Source of the DNA: Chitinophagales bacterium
Lineage (GTDB): Bacteria; Bacteroidota; Bacteroidia; Chitinophagales; Chitinophagaceae
NCBI GenBank assembly: GCA_021323755.1
Contig: JAJPKJ010000069.1
Span: 1 to 64,000, forward strand
Length of the DNA stretch: 64,000 nucleotides
Reading direction: 5' to 3'
The translations under genes were made by a program, and so were the position numbers. Positions 1 through 9,113 of this stretch are shown one piece after another. The notes beneath the pieces were generated by a model. It was not told the origin of the DNA, ran no database searches, and saw only the letters and a list, made by a program, of their open reading frames with translations. Each line of letters opens with the position of its first letter. The stretch's first letter is position 1.

Positions 1-177
1 AACGTTTGATGGAACAAGTATGTCAACGGTTTTGCCCATTACTTCATCTTTTGTAAAACCGAACTGTGTTTCAGCATAATTGTTGAAATTGATAATCTTC
101 CCTTCTTTATCGGTAACCACAATGCCGATTGTTGCGTGGTTAAATAGCGCTTCGAACTGCTGAATATTATTAGTCAT
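1..177 (-). CDS. PAS-domain protein, N-terminal part (cut by window edge)
   Basis: Fifty-nine codons read on the minus strand from an ATG at 177-175 and run off the window. The product begins MTNNIQQFEALFNHATIGIV and contains VVTDKEGKIINFNNYAETQFGF, followed by a KDEVMGKTVDILVP segment. This is the first half of a PAS fold: the ATIGIVVTD strand, the G-x-I-x-x-F-N hairpin and the 'G(Y/F)TKDEVMGK' turn. In Bacteroidota such N-terminal PAS domains usually belong to sensor histidine kinases, but no kinase residues are visible here, so the effector domain is unknown. The PAS identity is fairly certain and the kinase role is inference. Confidence 0.75.
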   Translation of the reverse strand, partial: MTNNIQQFEALFNHATIGIVVTDKEGKIINFNNYAETQFGFTKDEVMGKTVDILVPSNV

Positions 178-576
178 TGTTGTAGTGAAATAGCATGGGA
201 TTTTGAAAAGGCCATTAGCGTAAAATTATTGAAATAAAATTAAAGGTAATGGCGGTTCAATTTTCAGAGCTGATGCCAATCATTCGTAATATTGATGTTA
301 ATCATAAAACGCAGTTGGGTAATTCAATTTCATTGTTTATTTGACAGTCCTGAAATTGGCTTTTTGTTAACCGACCTGATATGGGGACCGTGTGAAGAGT
401 AAAATCTACCAATAATGATGGCAGTGCTTTCGATTTACATTTTGTAATAAAGGCGGACTTCTAACGCTTTTTACCGTACTAAATGGAGAAATAGGGAAGG
501 TGCCACAAAAGTGAGGGGATATAAAAGCCCCATTTTTTTGGGGCTTAAGGAAGATTCTTATAAAAACTGCATTTGT
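178..576. other. Intergenic region without a recognisable gene
   Basis: About 400 bases between the divergently oriented PAS gene start and the 3' end of msrA. Both strands carry only very short open frames. The one structured element I can support is the terminator hairpin at 525-546. No riboswitch, tRNA or repeat was recognised. The promoter of the PAS gene must lie in the left part, but I could not find a convincing TTTG / TAnnTTTG pair. Confidence 0.5.
525..546 (-). terminator. Intrinsic terminator of msrA
   Basis: A perfect 7-bp stem (AAGCCCC / GGGGCTT) with an 8-base A+T loop lies 30 bases beyond the msrA stop codon. Read on the minus strand the stem is followed by TTTATAT, a short U tract. 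It is therefore placed as the msrA terminator. Confidence 0.6.
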
Positions 577-1227
577 TTAGTTTTTCTTCTTCAGTTTATC
601 TTTAAAGACCTTTTCAAACTTTTCCACTTTCGGGCGGATTACAAAAGAGCAGTATGGTTGCGATCCGTGCAGGCGAAAATAGTCCTGGTGGTAATTTTCT
701 GCTGCGTAAAACTTCAAAAATTTCGTGATTTCTGTTACAATCGGTTTGTTGTAAGCTTTACTTTTATTTAATTCCTCTTTATAATGCTCGGCTTTTTGTT
801 TTTTTTCTTCATTGTGATAAAAAATTACGCTCCGATATTGAGTTCCGACATCATTTCCCTGTCTGTTCAAACTTGTTGGATCATGACTTTCCCAAAACAC
901 TTCCAGTAATTCATCAAAGCTTATTATTTTGGGATCATAAATGATTTGCAAGCATTCTGCATGCCCGGTTGTACCGCTGCAAACCTGCTCGTAAGAAGGG
1001 TTATTCACAGATCCTCCCGAATATCCGGAAGTTACTTTTATAACCCCTTTCAATTCCTGGAAAATCGCCTCGGTGCACCAAAAGCAGCCGGTGCCAAATG
1101 TTGCTGTATCCGTTTTTGTTCCGTAGTCGGTTAACATGTCTTCGCTCATAATTTTATGTTGATTGATGGTTTGATTATTTGGTGAGGAGAGAAATAATAA
1201 TGAAGTTAATATAGATAATGCTATCAT
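577..1227 (-). CDS. msrA: Peptide-methionine (S)-S-oxide reductase MsrA
   Basis: MsrA reduces the S-epimer of methionine sulfoxide in proteins and free methionine, using thioredoxin as reductant. The active-site motif GCFWC is at about residues 47-51 (nucleophile Cys48), followed by GYSGG (about 68), GHAE (about 87), DPTSLNRQGNDVGTQYRS and the YHQDY segment near the C terminus; all are family hallmarks. At 216 residues it is slightly longer than cytosolic MsrA because of a hydrophobic N terminus (MIALSILTSLLFLSS), which could be a signal peptide and place the enzyme in the periplasm. Alternative starts at Met27 or Met31 would give a cytosolic form. It is a single gene with its own terminator at 525-546, and no msrB is fused or adjacent. 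Confidence 0.95.
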   Translation of the reverse strand: MIALSILTSLLFLSSPNNQTINQHKIMSEDMLTDYGTKTDTATFGTGCFWCTEAIFQELKGVIKVTSGYSGGSVNNPSYEQVCSGTTGHAECLQIIYDPKIISFDELLEVFWESHDPTSLNRQGNDVGTQYRSVIFYHNEEKKQKAEHYKEELNKSKAYNKPIVTEITKFLKFYAAENYHQDYFRLHGSQPYCSFVIRPKVEKFEKVFKDKLKKKN

Positions 1228-1360
1228 GATCTCATTCTTTAATGTTGACGCAAGTTAATATAGGCTTGAAGCTGCATTTGTAATGTATATGACAAATGAC
1301 GGCTTTTAATTGTTCATTAACAGTTTGATCCTACGGATATGCTCAATTGAAGGGATAATA

Positions 1361-1390
1361 TTTGTCGGGTCTATTTTTTTTGTAGCTTTA
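1361..1390 (+). promoter_or_regulatory. Bacteroidota-type promoter for the small membrane protein gene
   Basis: TTTG at 1361-1364 and TAGCTTTA at 1383-1390 are separated by 18 bases. This matches the known Bacteroidota pattern TTTG (-33) and TAnnTTTG (-7) with one mismatch in the -7 box. The predicted start point near 1397 leaves a very short leader before the ATG at 1408. Confidence 0.45.
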
Positions 1391-1407
1391 GTAATAAATC
1401 AATTATT

Positions 1408-1605
1408 ATGAAAGGCAGAGATGGCAGCATTCTTTATTTCATTCTTGGCATATATTCTATAATGATCAGTTGGTATTATAACCACTCGATCATTCTGGCG
1501 ATTATTCATTATATCTTTTGGCCTATCTATTTGATTTATGAATTGCTTAGCGGTCATTTGTCGCACGACATGTGGAAGACAATTCCTGAATCCTATTTCA
1601 AATAG
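1408..1605 (+). CDS. Small hypothetical membrane protein (65 aa)
   Basis: The product MKGRDGSILYFILGIYSIMI... has two hydrophobic segments, at about residues 8-22 and 26-46, separated by a short turn (WYYNHS), and a polar C-terminal tail containing H-x-x-H (GHLSHDMWK). It looks like a small integral membrane protein with two transmembrane helices. I do not recognise a named family. The promoter match immediately upstream and the clear membrane pattern make it likely to be real. It precedes mutS2 on the same strand by 85 bases, so read-through is possible. Function unknown. Confidence 0.6.
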   Translation: MKGRDGSILYFILGIYSIMISWYYNHSIILAIIHYIFWPIYLIYELLSGHLSHDMWKTIPESYFK

Positions 1606-1690
1606 CCAACAAATGTTGAAAGGGACCCCGCCATTAAAGCCGAATTCCGCTTCGGTCTGCCGGTTTAAAAAATCATTCAGTTATTAAGGC

Positions 1691-3802
1691 ATGAAATTTT
1701 TTCCTGAATCCGCATTGGTGCAATTAGAGTTTGATAAGGTGAAAGCCCTGCTGGCAGCGCATTGCAATACAGAATATGCAAGATCAAAAGCAGATGACCT
1801 TCGTATTCATACAAAAATCGAATTTATTGAAGTTGAATTACGGCAAAGCAGTGAGTTTAAGTCATTGCTGCAGAGCGGGCAATATTTTCCAAATGATCAT
1901 GTGCTGAATTTGGCGAAAGAATTAAAATTATTGGGTATTCCGGGCGCAGTCTTAAGCGGTGAGCAATTTTTGCAATTGCGCAAGCTGGCTGAAAGCATGC
2001 AAAATATTTTTCGCTGGTTTGATAAGGAAAAACGCATTGCTTATCCGGCGCTCACAAGAGTAATCGCCGACACTTATTATGAGAAGGTGATTCTTCAATT
2101 AATTGATGATGTACTTGATGACAATGGGAATGTACGCGATAATGCATCAGAAAAATTGAGCGATGTGCGGACGAAATTATTTCGCAAAAGAAATGAATTG
2201 AGGAGAATGTTTGACAGAATTCTCTCTAAACTGAACAAATCAGGATATGTTGCTGATATTGAAGAATCATTTTTAAATGGAAGGAGGGTGGTTGCGATTT
2301 TTGCTGAACATAAAAGGCAGGTAAAAGGGATTTTGCATGGCGAAAGCGACACGCGCAAAACTTCTTTTATTGAACCTGAAGAAACGATCGAGTTGAACAA
2401 TGAGATTTTTTCATTGGAAAATGAAGAAAGTCGTGAGGTATATCGCATCCTGCGCGAGCTTACCGGCAAACTTTCCGTTTATACTTCACTGCTATCAACC
2501 TATCATGATGTCCTCGGGGAGTTTGATTTTATTCAGGCCAAAGCAAAATTGGCCGTGGACATAAACGGTAACTTTCCGTTGTTGACTGATAAAGCGCTTA
2601 TTCATTTGGTTCAGGCATTTCACCCATTATTATATCTCTACAATCAAAAAAATAAAAAGCAAACCATTCCAACCAATATAGAGTTGAATGAAAAAGGGAG
2701 GATCCTGGTAATATCCGGCCCAAATGCGGGGGGAAAAACTGTTACATTAAAGACCGTGGGGTTATTGCAGTTGATGTTACAAAGCGGATTATTGATCCCG
2801 GTGGATCCCAATTCGGAACTGGGGATTTTCAAACAGATCATGATTCACATCGGTGATACGCAGAGTCTGGAGTTTGAACTAAGCACGTATAGTTCACATT
2901 TGATGAATATGAAATATTTTATTGAGCATGCAAACGGACGAACGCTTTTTTTTATTGATGAACTTGGAAGCGGCAGCGATCCTAACCTCGGCGGAGCCTT
3001 TGCTGAAGTGATTTTGGAAGAATTGGTAAAAAAACATGCCATTGGAATAGTTACCACCCATTACCTGAATTTGAAAGTGATGGCGAACAAGACGCCGGGG
3101 ATCATCAATGGTGCTATGTCTTTCGACGAAAAAAATTTGCAGCCATTGTATAAACTTATCATCGGAAAACCGGGCAGTTCATATACATTTTCTATTGCAG
3201 AAAGGATCGGCTTGGATAATAAATTGGTTGCGCGTGCGAGAAGTTTGGTTGATGATGATCATTTCAGGTTGGACAAGTTACTCAACCGAACCGAACAGGA
3301 TCTTCAAACCATTGAAAAAGAAAAAAGAGAACTGCAAAAACTGATGAAAGAGAATGAACGACTGAAGCGGGAAATGGAAATACTAATGAATAAAGAACAA
3401 CATCAGCAGCGCCTGGAATTATTAAAACATCAAAATAAGATATCTGAAGAAAGGATTGCTTATTTAAAAGAAATGGAAAGAAAGCTCAAACAAATAATAT
3501 TCGACTGGCGAAAAGCCGACAATAAAAATGAAGTGATAAAACAAATGCAGGCTCTTCTTTTCAAACAAAAAGAGAAACAGGTTAACGAAAAAGTAAAAAA
3601 GAAATTCGATTCAAAATATATTGAGATCAAAGGCGAGGCGAAAGTGGGAGATAAGGTGATGATGAAAAAAAATCACCAAGTTGGATTGATAAAAGAGATC
3701 CGGAATAAGAAAGCTGTTGTGCAGGTTGGCTTAATGCCGATGACCGTAAATATTAACGACATCACGCTTATTCAGGATAAAAGTTCCGAAGCAATTCAAT
3801 AA
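1691..3802 (+). CDS. MutS2-family ATPase lacking the Smr domain
   Basis: The protein has MutS core and clamp regions (about 1-320) and an ABC-type ATPase with the P-loop SGPNAGGKT (about 342-350). Its Walker B is LFFIDELGSGSDPNLGGAFAE (about 418-436), followed by the switch histidine segment IVTTHYLNLK. A long, very basic/acidic coiled coil spans about 510-610. The tail at about 635-690 (GDKVMMKKNHQVGLIKEIRNKKAVVQVG) resembles the KOW-like segment that precedes the Smr nuclease in Bacillus-type MutS2, but the protein stops there at 703 residues, with no C-terminal Smr domain. MutS2 proteins act in recombination control or ribosome rescue rather than mismatch repair. This one would need another protein for the nuclease step. 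It is convergent with the CYTH gene 11 bases downstream. Confidence 0.9.
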   Translation: MKFFPESALVQLEFDKVKALLAAHCNTEYARSKADDLRIHTKIEFIEVELRQSSEFKSLLQSGQYFPNDHVLNLAKELKLLGIPGAVLSGEQFLQLRKLAESMQNIFRWFDKEKRIAYPALTRVIADTYYEKVILQLIDDVLDDNGNVRDNASEKLSDVRTKLFRKRNELRRMFDRILSKLNKSGYVADIEESFLNGRRVVAIFAEHKRQVKGILHGESDTRKTSFIEPEETIELNNEIFSLENEESREVYRILRELTGKLSVYTSLLSTYHDVLGEFDFIQAKAKLAVDINGNFPLLTDKALIHLVQAFHPLLYLYNQKNKKQTIPTNIELNEKGRILVISGPNAGGKTVTLKTVGLLQLMLQSGLLIPVDPNSELGIFKQIMIHIGDTQSLEFELSTYSSHLMNMKYFIEHANGRTLFFIDELGSGSDPNLGGAFAEVILEELVKKHAIGIVTTHYLNLKVMANKTPGIINGAMSFDEKNLQPLYKLIIGKPGSSYTFSIAERIGLDNKLVARARSLVDDDHFRLDKLLNRTEQDLQTIEKEKRELQKLMKENERLKREMEILMNKEQHQQRLELLKHQNKISEERIAYLKEMERKLKQIIFDWRKADNKNEVIKQMQALLFKQKEKQVNEKVKKKFDSKYIEIKGEAKVGDKVMMKKNHQVGLIKEIRNKKAVVQVGLMPMTVNINDITLIQDKSSEAIQ

Positions 3803-3813
3803 TTTTTTACTGA

Positions 3814-4329
3814 TCATGATTTCAAAAGCAGATCGCTGTAAGAAAGACTCATAAAATCCGTTGACTTTATTTCAAAAAACACCATATATTTATCGCATTG
3901 ATCTTTTAATTCCTCGGGTGAAAATTTTCCATTCTCACTGATCGCTTCCACTTCAATAAATGTTCCCAATTCTTTTATGGAATCGAAATGGAATTTTATA
4001 TTATCTATGAAATAGATTTTTCTTTTCTTGCTTACAATCACCTTAATGCCCAACGACCGGGTAAGAATGTCTTTCAGGGATTTATCAGGATCGTGTTTAT
4101 ATAGTAAGACCCTGGACTGTTTTGCATTTGGTGTATTCTCTCTTTCATAATGTATCAAAGCATTTTCAATATTCCCTTCCCGGAGTTTTAGTCGTCCGTT
4201 ATTGACATTAAAATAGGTATCGGTTTGAAGATCTTCCCCTGCAAATCTTGGGTCAAGTTCAAGCAATTTTTTTTCTGCTTTTTCTATGTTGTCAGTCTTT
4301 GCTTTGAATTCAAAATTCAATATGTTCAT
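3814..4329 (-). CDS. CYTH-domain protein (class IV adenylate cyclase / triphosphatase fold)
   Basis: With the start at Met in MNILNFEFKAK (4329) the protein has 171 residues. The N-terminal E-F-K-A-K strand corresponds to the ExExK signature of CYTH triphosphate-tunnel enzymes, here written FEFKAK. Further charged strands follow: GRLKLREG, IHYERENTP, SKKRKIYFIDNIKFHFDSIKELGTFIEVEA. The last one, with D-x-I-x-x-L-G-x-F-I-E-(V/I)-E, is the most diagnostic part of the family. CYTH enzymes hydrolyse or cyclise triphosphate substrates with divalent metal; the substrate cannot be told here. The gene follows the oxidoreductase by 11 bases on the same strand, so the two are probably co-transcribed. 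A longer upstream frame overlaps that gene and is less likely. Confidence 0.8.
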   Translation of the reverse strand: MNILNFEFKAKTDNIEKAEKKLLELDPRFAGEDLQTDTYFNVNNGRLKLREGNIENALIHYERENTPNAKQSRVLLYKHDPDKSLKDILTRSLGIKVIVSKKRKIYFIDNIKFHFDSIKELGTFIEVEAISENGKFSPEELKDQCDKYMVFFEIKSTDFMSLSYSDLLLKS

Positions 4330-4340
4330 GGTAAGAAATA

Positions 4341-5306
4341 TTAAGGAACCATTACAATTCTTTTGCCGGCTTCGATAAGTGTCCAAGCTGTTTCAATATC
4401 TTTCAAGCGCATCACTTCGGTTTCGATCTTTATCTTTCCGGCAGCCGCAAGTTGGTATAATTCCAAAAGCAGTTCCGGTATCTTCATCATTATTTCTTTG
4501 GACACACTTCCGCCGCCGGATCCATACATTTCGATAGCAGAACTTCTTAATGTAGCCGATGAAAATTGAATGGTGGGCCCTGCCATTGCTCCCACCGATA
4601 CGTAGCGGGTTCTGTGTGTTTCTGCAAAAAGATCATTTCCGGTAAGTGAATCCAGGATAATTTCTGCCGGATGGCCCCAGGTATAATCAATAATGATGTC
4701 AAAGGAATTTTTAATTAATTCTGTTGTAAAGGCTTTTTTCAGATCAGCATCAGATTGGGTCAACGAAATGATTTCATCTGCACCCAGATCGGGGAGTGTT
4801 TCTAATATTTTTTTATTTCTTCCGGTTGCAATTACTTTTGCCGCACCAAAATGTTTTGAGAGTTGCACAGCTATTTTTCCTGCTACTCCGGTTGCTCCAT
4901 TGATCAGAACTGTTTCACCTGGTCTAATGGAGGCACGATAATATAAAGAGAGCCATGCTGATATTCCGGGATTAGGAAGCGCTGCAGCAGTGATATCATC
5001 TATATTTTCGGGAAGAGCAATATATCTGTTTTTAGAGATCAATGCTTTGTCTGCCATCATGCCGCTCATACCTCCGGCATAAACTCTTTTGCCATCTTCC
5101 AAAATCCCGACTCCGTCAATTCCAACAATTGCAGGAAGGTTTTTATAACTGTCGTAGTGCGATCCATTCGCCAGTGATTTGTCAATATTCTTAATAGATG
5201 CTGCTCTGACAGTGAGCAAAAGCTGCTGGTCATTGAGCCGAAGCGGCTCATCGATATCTTCATATCTCGGTATTTCTCCTAAATGATGTAATACTGCTGC
5301 TTTCAC
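4341..5306 (-). CDS. NADPH:quinone oxidoreductase-like MDR dehydrogenase
   Basis: A 321-residue zinc-free medium-chain dehydrogenase/reductase. It has an N-terminal GroES-like domain (MKAAVLHHLGEIPRYEDI...) with IVGIDGVGIL in place of the usual GxDxxG(V/T)V motif. It then has the Rossmann dinucleotide site LINGATGVAGKIAVQLSKHFGA (about 133-154) and the following ATGRNKK loop typical of NADPH users. Cys/His zinc ligands of the alcohol dehydrogenases are absent. The reaction is probably NADPH-dependent reduction of a quinone or enone; the substrate is unknown. Co-directional with the CYTH gene downstream (11-base gap). Confidence 0.85.
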   Translation of the reverse strand: MKAAVLHHLGEIPRYEDIDEPLRLNDQQLLLTVRAASIKNIDKSLANGSHYDSYKNLPAIVGIDGVGILEDGKRVYAGGMSGMMADKALISKNRYIALPENIDDITAAALPNPGISAWLSLYYRASIRPGETVLINGATGVAGKIAVQLSKHFGAAKVIATGRNKKILETLPDLGADEIISLTQSDADLKKAFTTELIKNSFDIIIDYTWGHPAEIILDSLTGNDLFAETHRTRYVSVGAMAGPTIQFSSATLRSSAIEMYGSGGGSVSKEIMMKIPELLLELYQLAAAGKIKIETEVMRLKDIETAWTLIEAGKRIVMVP

Positions 5307-5486
5307 GTTTTTGATTTTTTGCTGAATATAATATTAATACAGAGTTCTATTATTTTTCAATTTCCATTCTTCAAATATTTTTTTCCCGCACCGGTTTGTA
5401 AACATTGCAAGTTTACGATATTCGATCCACTTGATGGACGGCAATTGGTTTTTCTGCGTTATCTTTAAGTGAATGAAAATGAATTG

Positions 5487-5885
5487 ATGAAACCCAATAT
5501 CATCGTATATCGGTGCTCGTTAGTTACCGCGATCTTGTTGATCATAGCTGCTGCTTTACGTGGATTCAGTACCAATAATCTTATTATTGCGGCAAGCACC
5601 GGGGACATCAGCAAACATTATGCTACTTCTGTATTGATAGATTGGATATTGAGTAGCATGTTATTATTCATGGTCGCAGTTTGGTTATTATTTCTTGCCG
5701 GCGAATTAAAGAAATATAAAAGCAAAGCATGGATGCAGGCATTCTTAATAGGGCTTGCATTGACCCTTTTTGGTGCTGCACTTTGGTACAGATACCCTGA
5801 CTCAATTCATTTGCCTGTCTTTTTAGCAAATGGATTAATTCTATTGATTCCATTGATCATTTACGGAAGAAAATTTAAAGAATGA
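5487..5885 (+). CDS. Hypothetical four-helix membrane protein
   Basis: The frame opens at a GTG (5469). A -7-like element TATCTTTA at 5460-5467 would put the transcript start downstream of that GTG, so the ATG at 5487 (MKPNIIVYRC) is preferred, giving 132 residues. Four hydrophobic helices are visible, at about residues 10-30, 51-72, 83-98 and 105-124, with short polar loops and a basic C terminus (YGRKFKE). I do not recognise the family. It is convergent with eda (18 bases apart) and has no obvious functional partner. Confidence 0.65.
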   Translation: MKPNIIVYRCSLVTAILLIIAAALRGFSTNNLIIAASTGDISKHYATSVLIDWILSSMLLFMVAVWLLFLAGELKKYKSKAWMQAFLIGLALTLFGAALWYRYPDSIHLPVFLANGLILLIPLIIYGRKFKE

Positions 5886-5903
5886 GTACCTGTAAAAAAA
5901 TGA

Positions 5904-6572
5904 TTACTTCTTCTGTTTTGCTTGCTGCACTAACGCTAATGCATGTATGCAGTCTGCTGTTAACTTATCGAAATCCTGATTGTTGATGATTGATCGGGTA
6001 ATGAGCCTGCTGCCCATGCCTACGGCGCTTACCCCGGCATCAAACCACGACTGTATATTTTCTTTATTCACTTCTACACCGCCCGTTGGCATGAATAAAA
6101 GACCTGGAAAAATCTCTTTGATCGCAGTAATATAAGTTGGACCCAAAATATTGCCCGGGAAAATTTTTACCAATGAAGCGCCGTTCAGCTCAGCTGTATT
6201 GATTTCTGTTGCCGTCATACACCCTGGGATCCATAGCAGTTGTGCTTTATGCACCATTTCAGCAATTGATGGATCAACAACCGGACAAACAATAAAGTCC
6301 GCTCCGGCAGCGATAAAAACTTCTGCATCCGTTTTTGTTTTTATTGTTCCGGTTCCCAATTTCAGATCGCTCATCTCAGCGCTTACCAACTTGCGCAGGA
6401 ACAGAAAATTATCCAATGCGTTCTCGCCACGATTGGTATATTCGACAATTCTTATCCCTGCATTGTATAGGGCCCACAATATACTTGCGCTCACATCGCT
6501 GCTGTCGTTATAAAATAATGGTAATAGACCTTGTGTGATTATGGATTTCTTTATATCTTCTTTTCTGTTCAT
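5904..6572 (-). CDS. eda: KDPG/KHG aldolase
   Basis: Class I aldolase that cleaves 2-keto-3-deoxy-6-phosphogluconate into pyruvate and glyceraldehyde-3-phosphate, the last step of hexuronate breakdown. Visible features are the GIRIVEYTNRG strand carrying the catalytic Glu, the GTGTIKT phosphate/backbone loop, the Schiff-base lysine in SLVKIFPGN (about residue 137), and the C-terminal phosphate-binding MPTGGV and GMGSRL segments. At 222 residues it has the family length. Its start overlaps the kdgK stop by 4 bases (6569-6572), which indicates translational coupling with the kinase that makes its substrate. Confidence 0.95.
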   Translation of the reverse strand: MNRKEDIKKSIITQGLLPLFYNDSSDVSASILWALYNAGIRIVEYTNRGENALDNFLFLRKLVSAEMSDLKLGTGTIKTKTDAEVFIAAGADFIVCPVVDPSIAEMVHKAQLLWIPGCMTATEINTAELNGASLVKIFPGNILGPTYITAIKEIFPGLLFMPTGGVEVNKENIQSWFDAGVSAVGMGSRLITRSIINNQDFDKLTADCIHALALVQQAKQKK

Positions 6573-7579
6573 TTCTTAATTGTTGCGTTTATTTCTGTTG
6601 TGGTTTTGTCAGTAAAATCTCCTTTGACAAACAATTTTTCAAAAGCCGCCGCCGTCGCAAAATCCAATATATTTTGAGGTTGCAGACCATGATGAAAACC
6701 ATAGATCAATCCTGCCATAAAACAATCTCCGCTGCCAACTTTATCGGTCACCTGCTCTGCGAAATGCTCCTTTGAAACGAATAATGAATTATTCGTAAAC
6801 AAGGTGGCGTAATATTTTATTTTTTTTTCCTCTTCAAACCGAAAGGTGTTGGCAACTGCCTTGCATCGCGGGAATTGCCGAATGATCGCTTCTGAGGTTA
6901 GTTTTGACTGTTCGAGATAAATTTCCTTCTTATCTTTTTCTCTTAATCGTCCGTCTAAAGGCATATTTAGCATGGTCGATGCAGCCCAAACATTTCCCAT
7001 GATGATATCACAATGCTCAACCAATCCGGGCATTATTTGGGCAGGCTGATCGCCATATTGCCAGAGTTTGCTGCGGTAATTAAGATCAACTGAAACCGTA
7101 ATATTTTTTTTGTTTGCGGTGGTCAGCGCTTCTTTACAAATTTCAGCAACATCTCTGCTGATCGCCGGAGAAATTGCGCTAAAATGAAACCAGTCAATTC
7201 CATCCAACACTTTATGCCAGTCTATCGTTCCTTTTTTTAGTGTTGCAAATGAAGAATTATTTCTGTCGTAGATAACACTATGATGTTTGAGATCCGCATT
7301 TTCAGGTAAATAGTACAGACCGAGTTTATCGCCGCAATAGATTATTCTTGTTACATCGATATTTTTTTTCGCCAAATAATCCGCCATTTGCTTTGACAGG
7401 TAATTTTCAGGTATTGCGGTGCAATATTTGACTGGAACATCCCATTTCGCCAAGGCTGCTGCCACATTGGCTTCTGCGCCTCCAACATAAAAAGTAATCG
7501 AATTTTTGTCGAGCCATTTGCCCTCTAGATCAGGCGAGAGGCGAAGCAATAGTTCCCCAAAACATAGAACCGCTTTCAT
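6569..7579 (-). CDS. kdgK: 2-keto-3-deoxygluconate kinase (PfkB family)
   Basis: PfkB/ribokinase-family sugar kinase of 336 residues. The N-terminal signature CFGELLLRLSP and the substrate-side GGAEANVAAALAKW motif are intact. The C-terminal catalytic motif is DKVGSGDCFMAGLIYG (about 278-293), with the catalytic base Asp in GSGD. The neighbours eda, uxaC and uxuA identify the substrate as 2-keto-3-deoxygluconate. It forms a coupled pair with eda (4-base overlap). A 133-base gap separates it from uxaC upstream, so kdgK-eda might also have its own promoter, although I found no clear one. Confidence 0.92.
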   Translation of the reverse strand: MKAVLCFGELLLRLSPDLEGKWLDKNSITFYVGGAEANVAAALAKWDVPVKYCTAIPENYLSKQMADYLAKKNIDVTRIIYCGDKLGLYYLPENADLKHHSVIYDRNNSSFATLKKGTIDWHKVLDGIDWFHFSAISPAISRDVAEICKEALTTANKKNITVSVDLNYRSKLWQYGDQPAQIMPGLVEHCDIIMGNVWAASTMLNMPLDGRLREKDKKEIYLEQSKLTSEAIIRQFPRCKAVANTFRFEEEKKIKYYATLFTNNSLFVSKEHFAEQVTDKVGSGDCFMAGLIYGFHHGLQPQNILDFATAAAFEKLFVKGDFTDKTTTEINATIKK

Positions 7580-7712
7580 AAATAATTTCTATTGGGATTA
7601 AACATTTCGGTTAGTTAATCTTTTTAGATCCGCTTTGATAATGCTATTGATCCGGGTTGCCTCGCAAACCGTATACTGGCCCGTTATCGAATCCAGGTTT
7701 ATTGCTTGACGC

Positions 7713-9113
7713 TCACCATTGGAAATAATTCTTCGCATTATGATAGCAAATATCACTAATTATTTTTCCTGTCCAATCCAGGTCATTGGGCAATTCTCCT
7801 CGTTCAATTTCTTCACCAAAAAGACCGCACAGGATCCTTCGGAAATATTCGTGCCGGGGGTATGACATAAAGCTTCTTGAATCGGTGAGCATTCCGACAA
7901 ATCTGCTTAATAAACCCATATTTGATAATGTGTTCAATTGCTCTTTCATCCCCTCCTGTTGATCTAAAAACCACCATGCAGAGCCCCACTGAATTTTTCC
8001 TGCCATTGAGCCATCATTAAAATTCCCGATCATGGTTGACATTATTGCATTATCGGAGGGGTTTAGATTGTAGAGAATTGTTTTTGTAAGCTGATTATTT
8101 GCATCGAGTTTGTTCAGAAATTTTTGCAGCGATCTTGCCTGGGGAAAATCGCCAATTGAATCCCAGCCAGTATCTGCACCGAGTGACCGCATCATTCTTG
8201 AGTTATTATTCCGCATTGCCCCGAGATGAAATTGCTGCACCCAATTTTTTTCATGATCCCATAATGCAAATTCAAAAAGCAAAGCAGATCTGAATTTTAG
8301 ATTTTCTTCCTTATTCAATGCCTTTTGCGATCGGAGTTTTGAAAAAATGTTCCTGATCTCCTGGTCCGTGTAATCTTCCGCATAAACAAATTCCAATCCA
8401 TGATCTGAGACCGTGCAACCATTTGCAGCAAAATGATCATGACGCATTTTTAAGGCATCCAGGTAATCGGAATAATGTATAATGGAGATATTCGATATCG
8501 TTTCTAATGCGGAAAGATAATCGTTGAATGATCTTATGTCATCAGTATTCATCGCTTTATCCGGGCGGAAAGCGGGTAAAACTTTTATTTCAAATCTGTC
8601 TTCGCTTATTTTTTTATGATGATTTAATGAATCGATCGGATCGTCCGTGGTGCATATTACTTCAACTTTCATTTTTTTTAAGAGTGCGCGAACGGAAAAT
8701 TCAGGTTTTGACAATGCCTGATTACATTCATCATAAATTCTTTTCGCAGAAGCAGGATTCAATAATTCATCAATGCCAAAATATCGTTTCAATTCAAGGT
8801 GCGTCCAATGATAAAGTGGATTGCGTAAAGTGTAGGGAACGGTCTCAGCCCATTTTTCAAATTTTTCGTAATCCGTTCTGCTGCCGGTGCAAAAAGCTTC
8901 ATCAATTCCATTGGTGCGCATGGCGCGCCATTTATAATGATCGCCGGACAGCCATATGTCGGTGAGGTTTTTAAAATTGATATCGTTTGCGATCTGTTCC
9001 GGACTCAAATGACAGTGGTAATCTATAATGGGCATATTTGCCGCAACATCATGATACAAATGTTTTGCTGTTTCAGATCGCAATAAAAAATTTTCGTCGA
9101 GAAATTTTTTCAT
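7713..9113 (-). CDS. uxaC: Glucuronate (uronate) isomerase
   Basis: UxaC interconverts D-glucuronate with D-fructuronate and D-galacturonate with D-tagaturonate. It is an amidohydrolase-superfamily barrel. The metal-binding D-Y-H-C-H-L-S motif is at about residues 31-37, followed by family-typical segments [14 protein letters not shown] (about 153-166), [22 protein letters not shown] text (about 295-312) and the [13 protein letters not shown] region near the C terminus. The length of 466 residues is normal. The start overlaps the uxuA stop by 4 bases. Substrate could reach it from uptake or from the inositol oxygenase encoded at 30609-31481. Confidence 0.97.
   Translation of the reverse strand: MKKFLDENFLLRSETAKHLYHDVAANMPIIDYHCHLSPEQIANDINFKNLTDIWLSGDHYKWRAMRTNGIDEAFCTGSRTDYEKFEKWAETVPYTLRNPLYHWTHLELKRYFGIDELLNPASAKRIYDECNQALSKPEFSVRALLKKMKVEVICTTDDPIDSLNHHKKISEDRFEIKVLPAFRPDKAMNTDDIRSFNDYLSALETISNISIIHYSDYLDALKMRHDHFAANGCTVSDHGLEFVYAEDYTDQEIRNIFSKLRSQKALNKEENLKFRSALLFEFALWDHEKNWVQQFHLGAMRNNNSRMMRSLGADTGWDSIGDFPQARSLQKFLNKLDANNQLTKTILYNLNPSDNAIMSTMIGNFNDGSMAGKIQWGSAWWFLDQQEGMKEQLNTLSNMGLLSRFVGMLTDSRSFMSYPRHEYFRRILCGLFGEEIERGELPNDLDWTGKIISDICYHNAKNYFQW

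Noticed and set aside
511..771. Plus-strand 86-residue frame overlapping the end of msrA
   Set aside because: It lies antisense to msrA and includes the msrA terminator; composition is that of a shadow frame.
1640..1675. Short hairpin GCCGAA/TTCGGT after the 65-residue membrane protein gene
   Set aside because: The stem is only 5-6 bp with no U tract; too weak to call a terminator.
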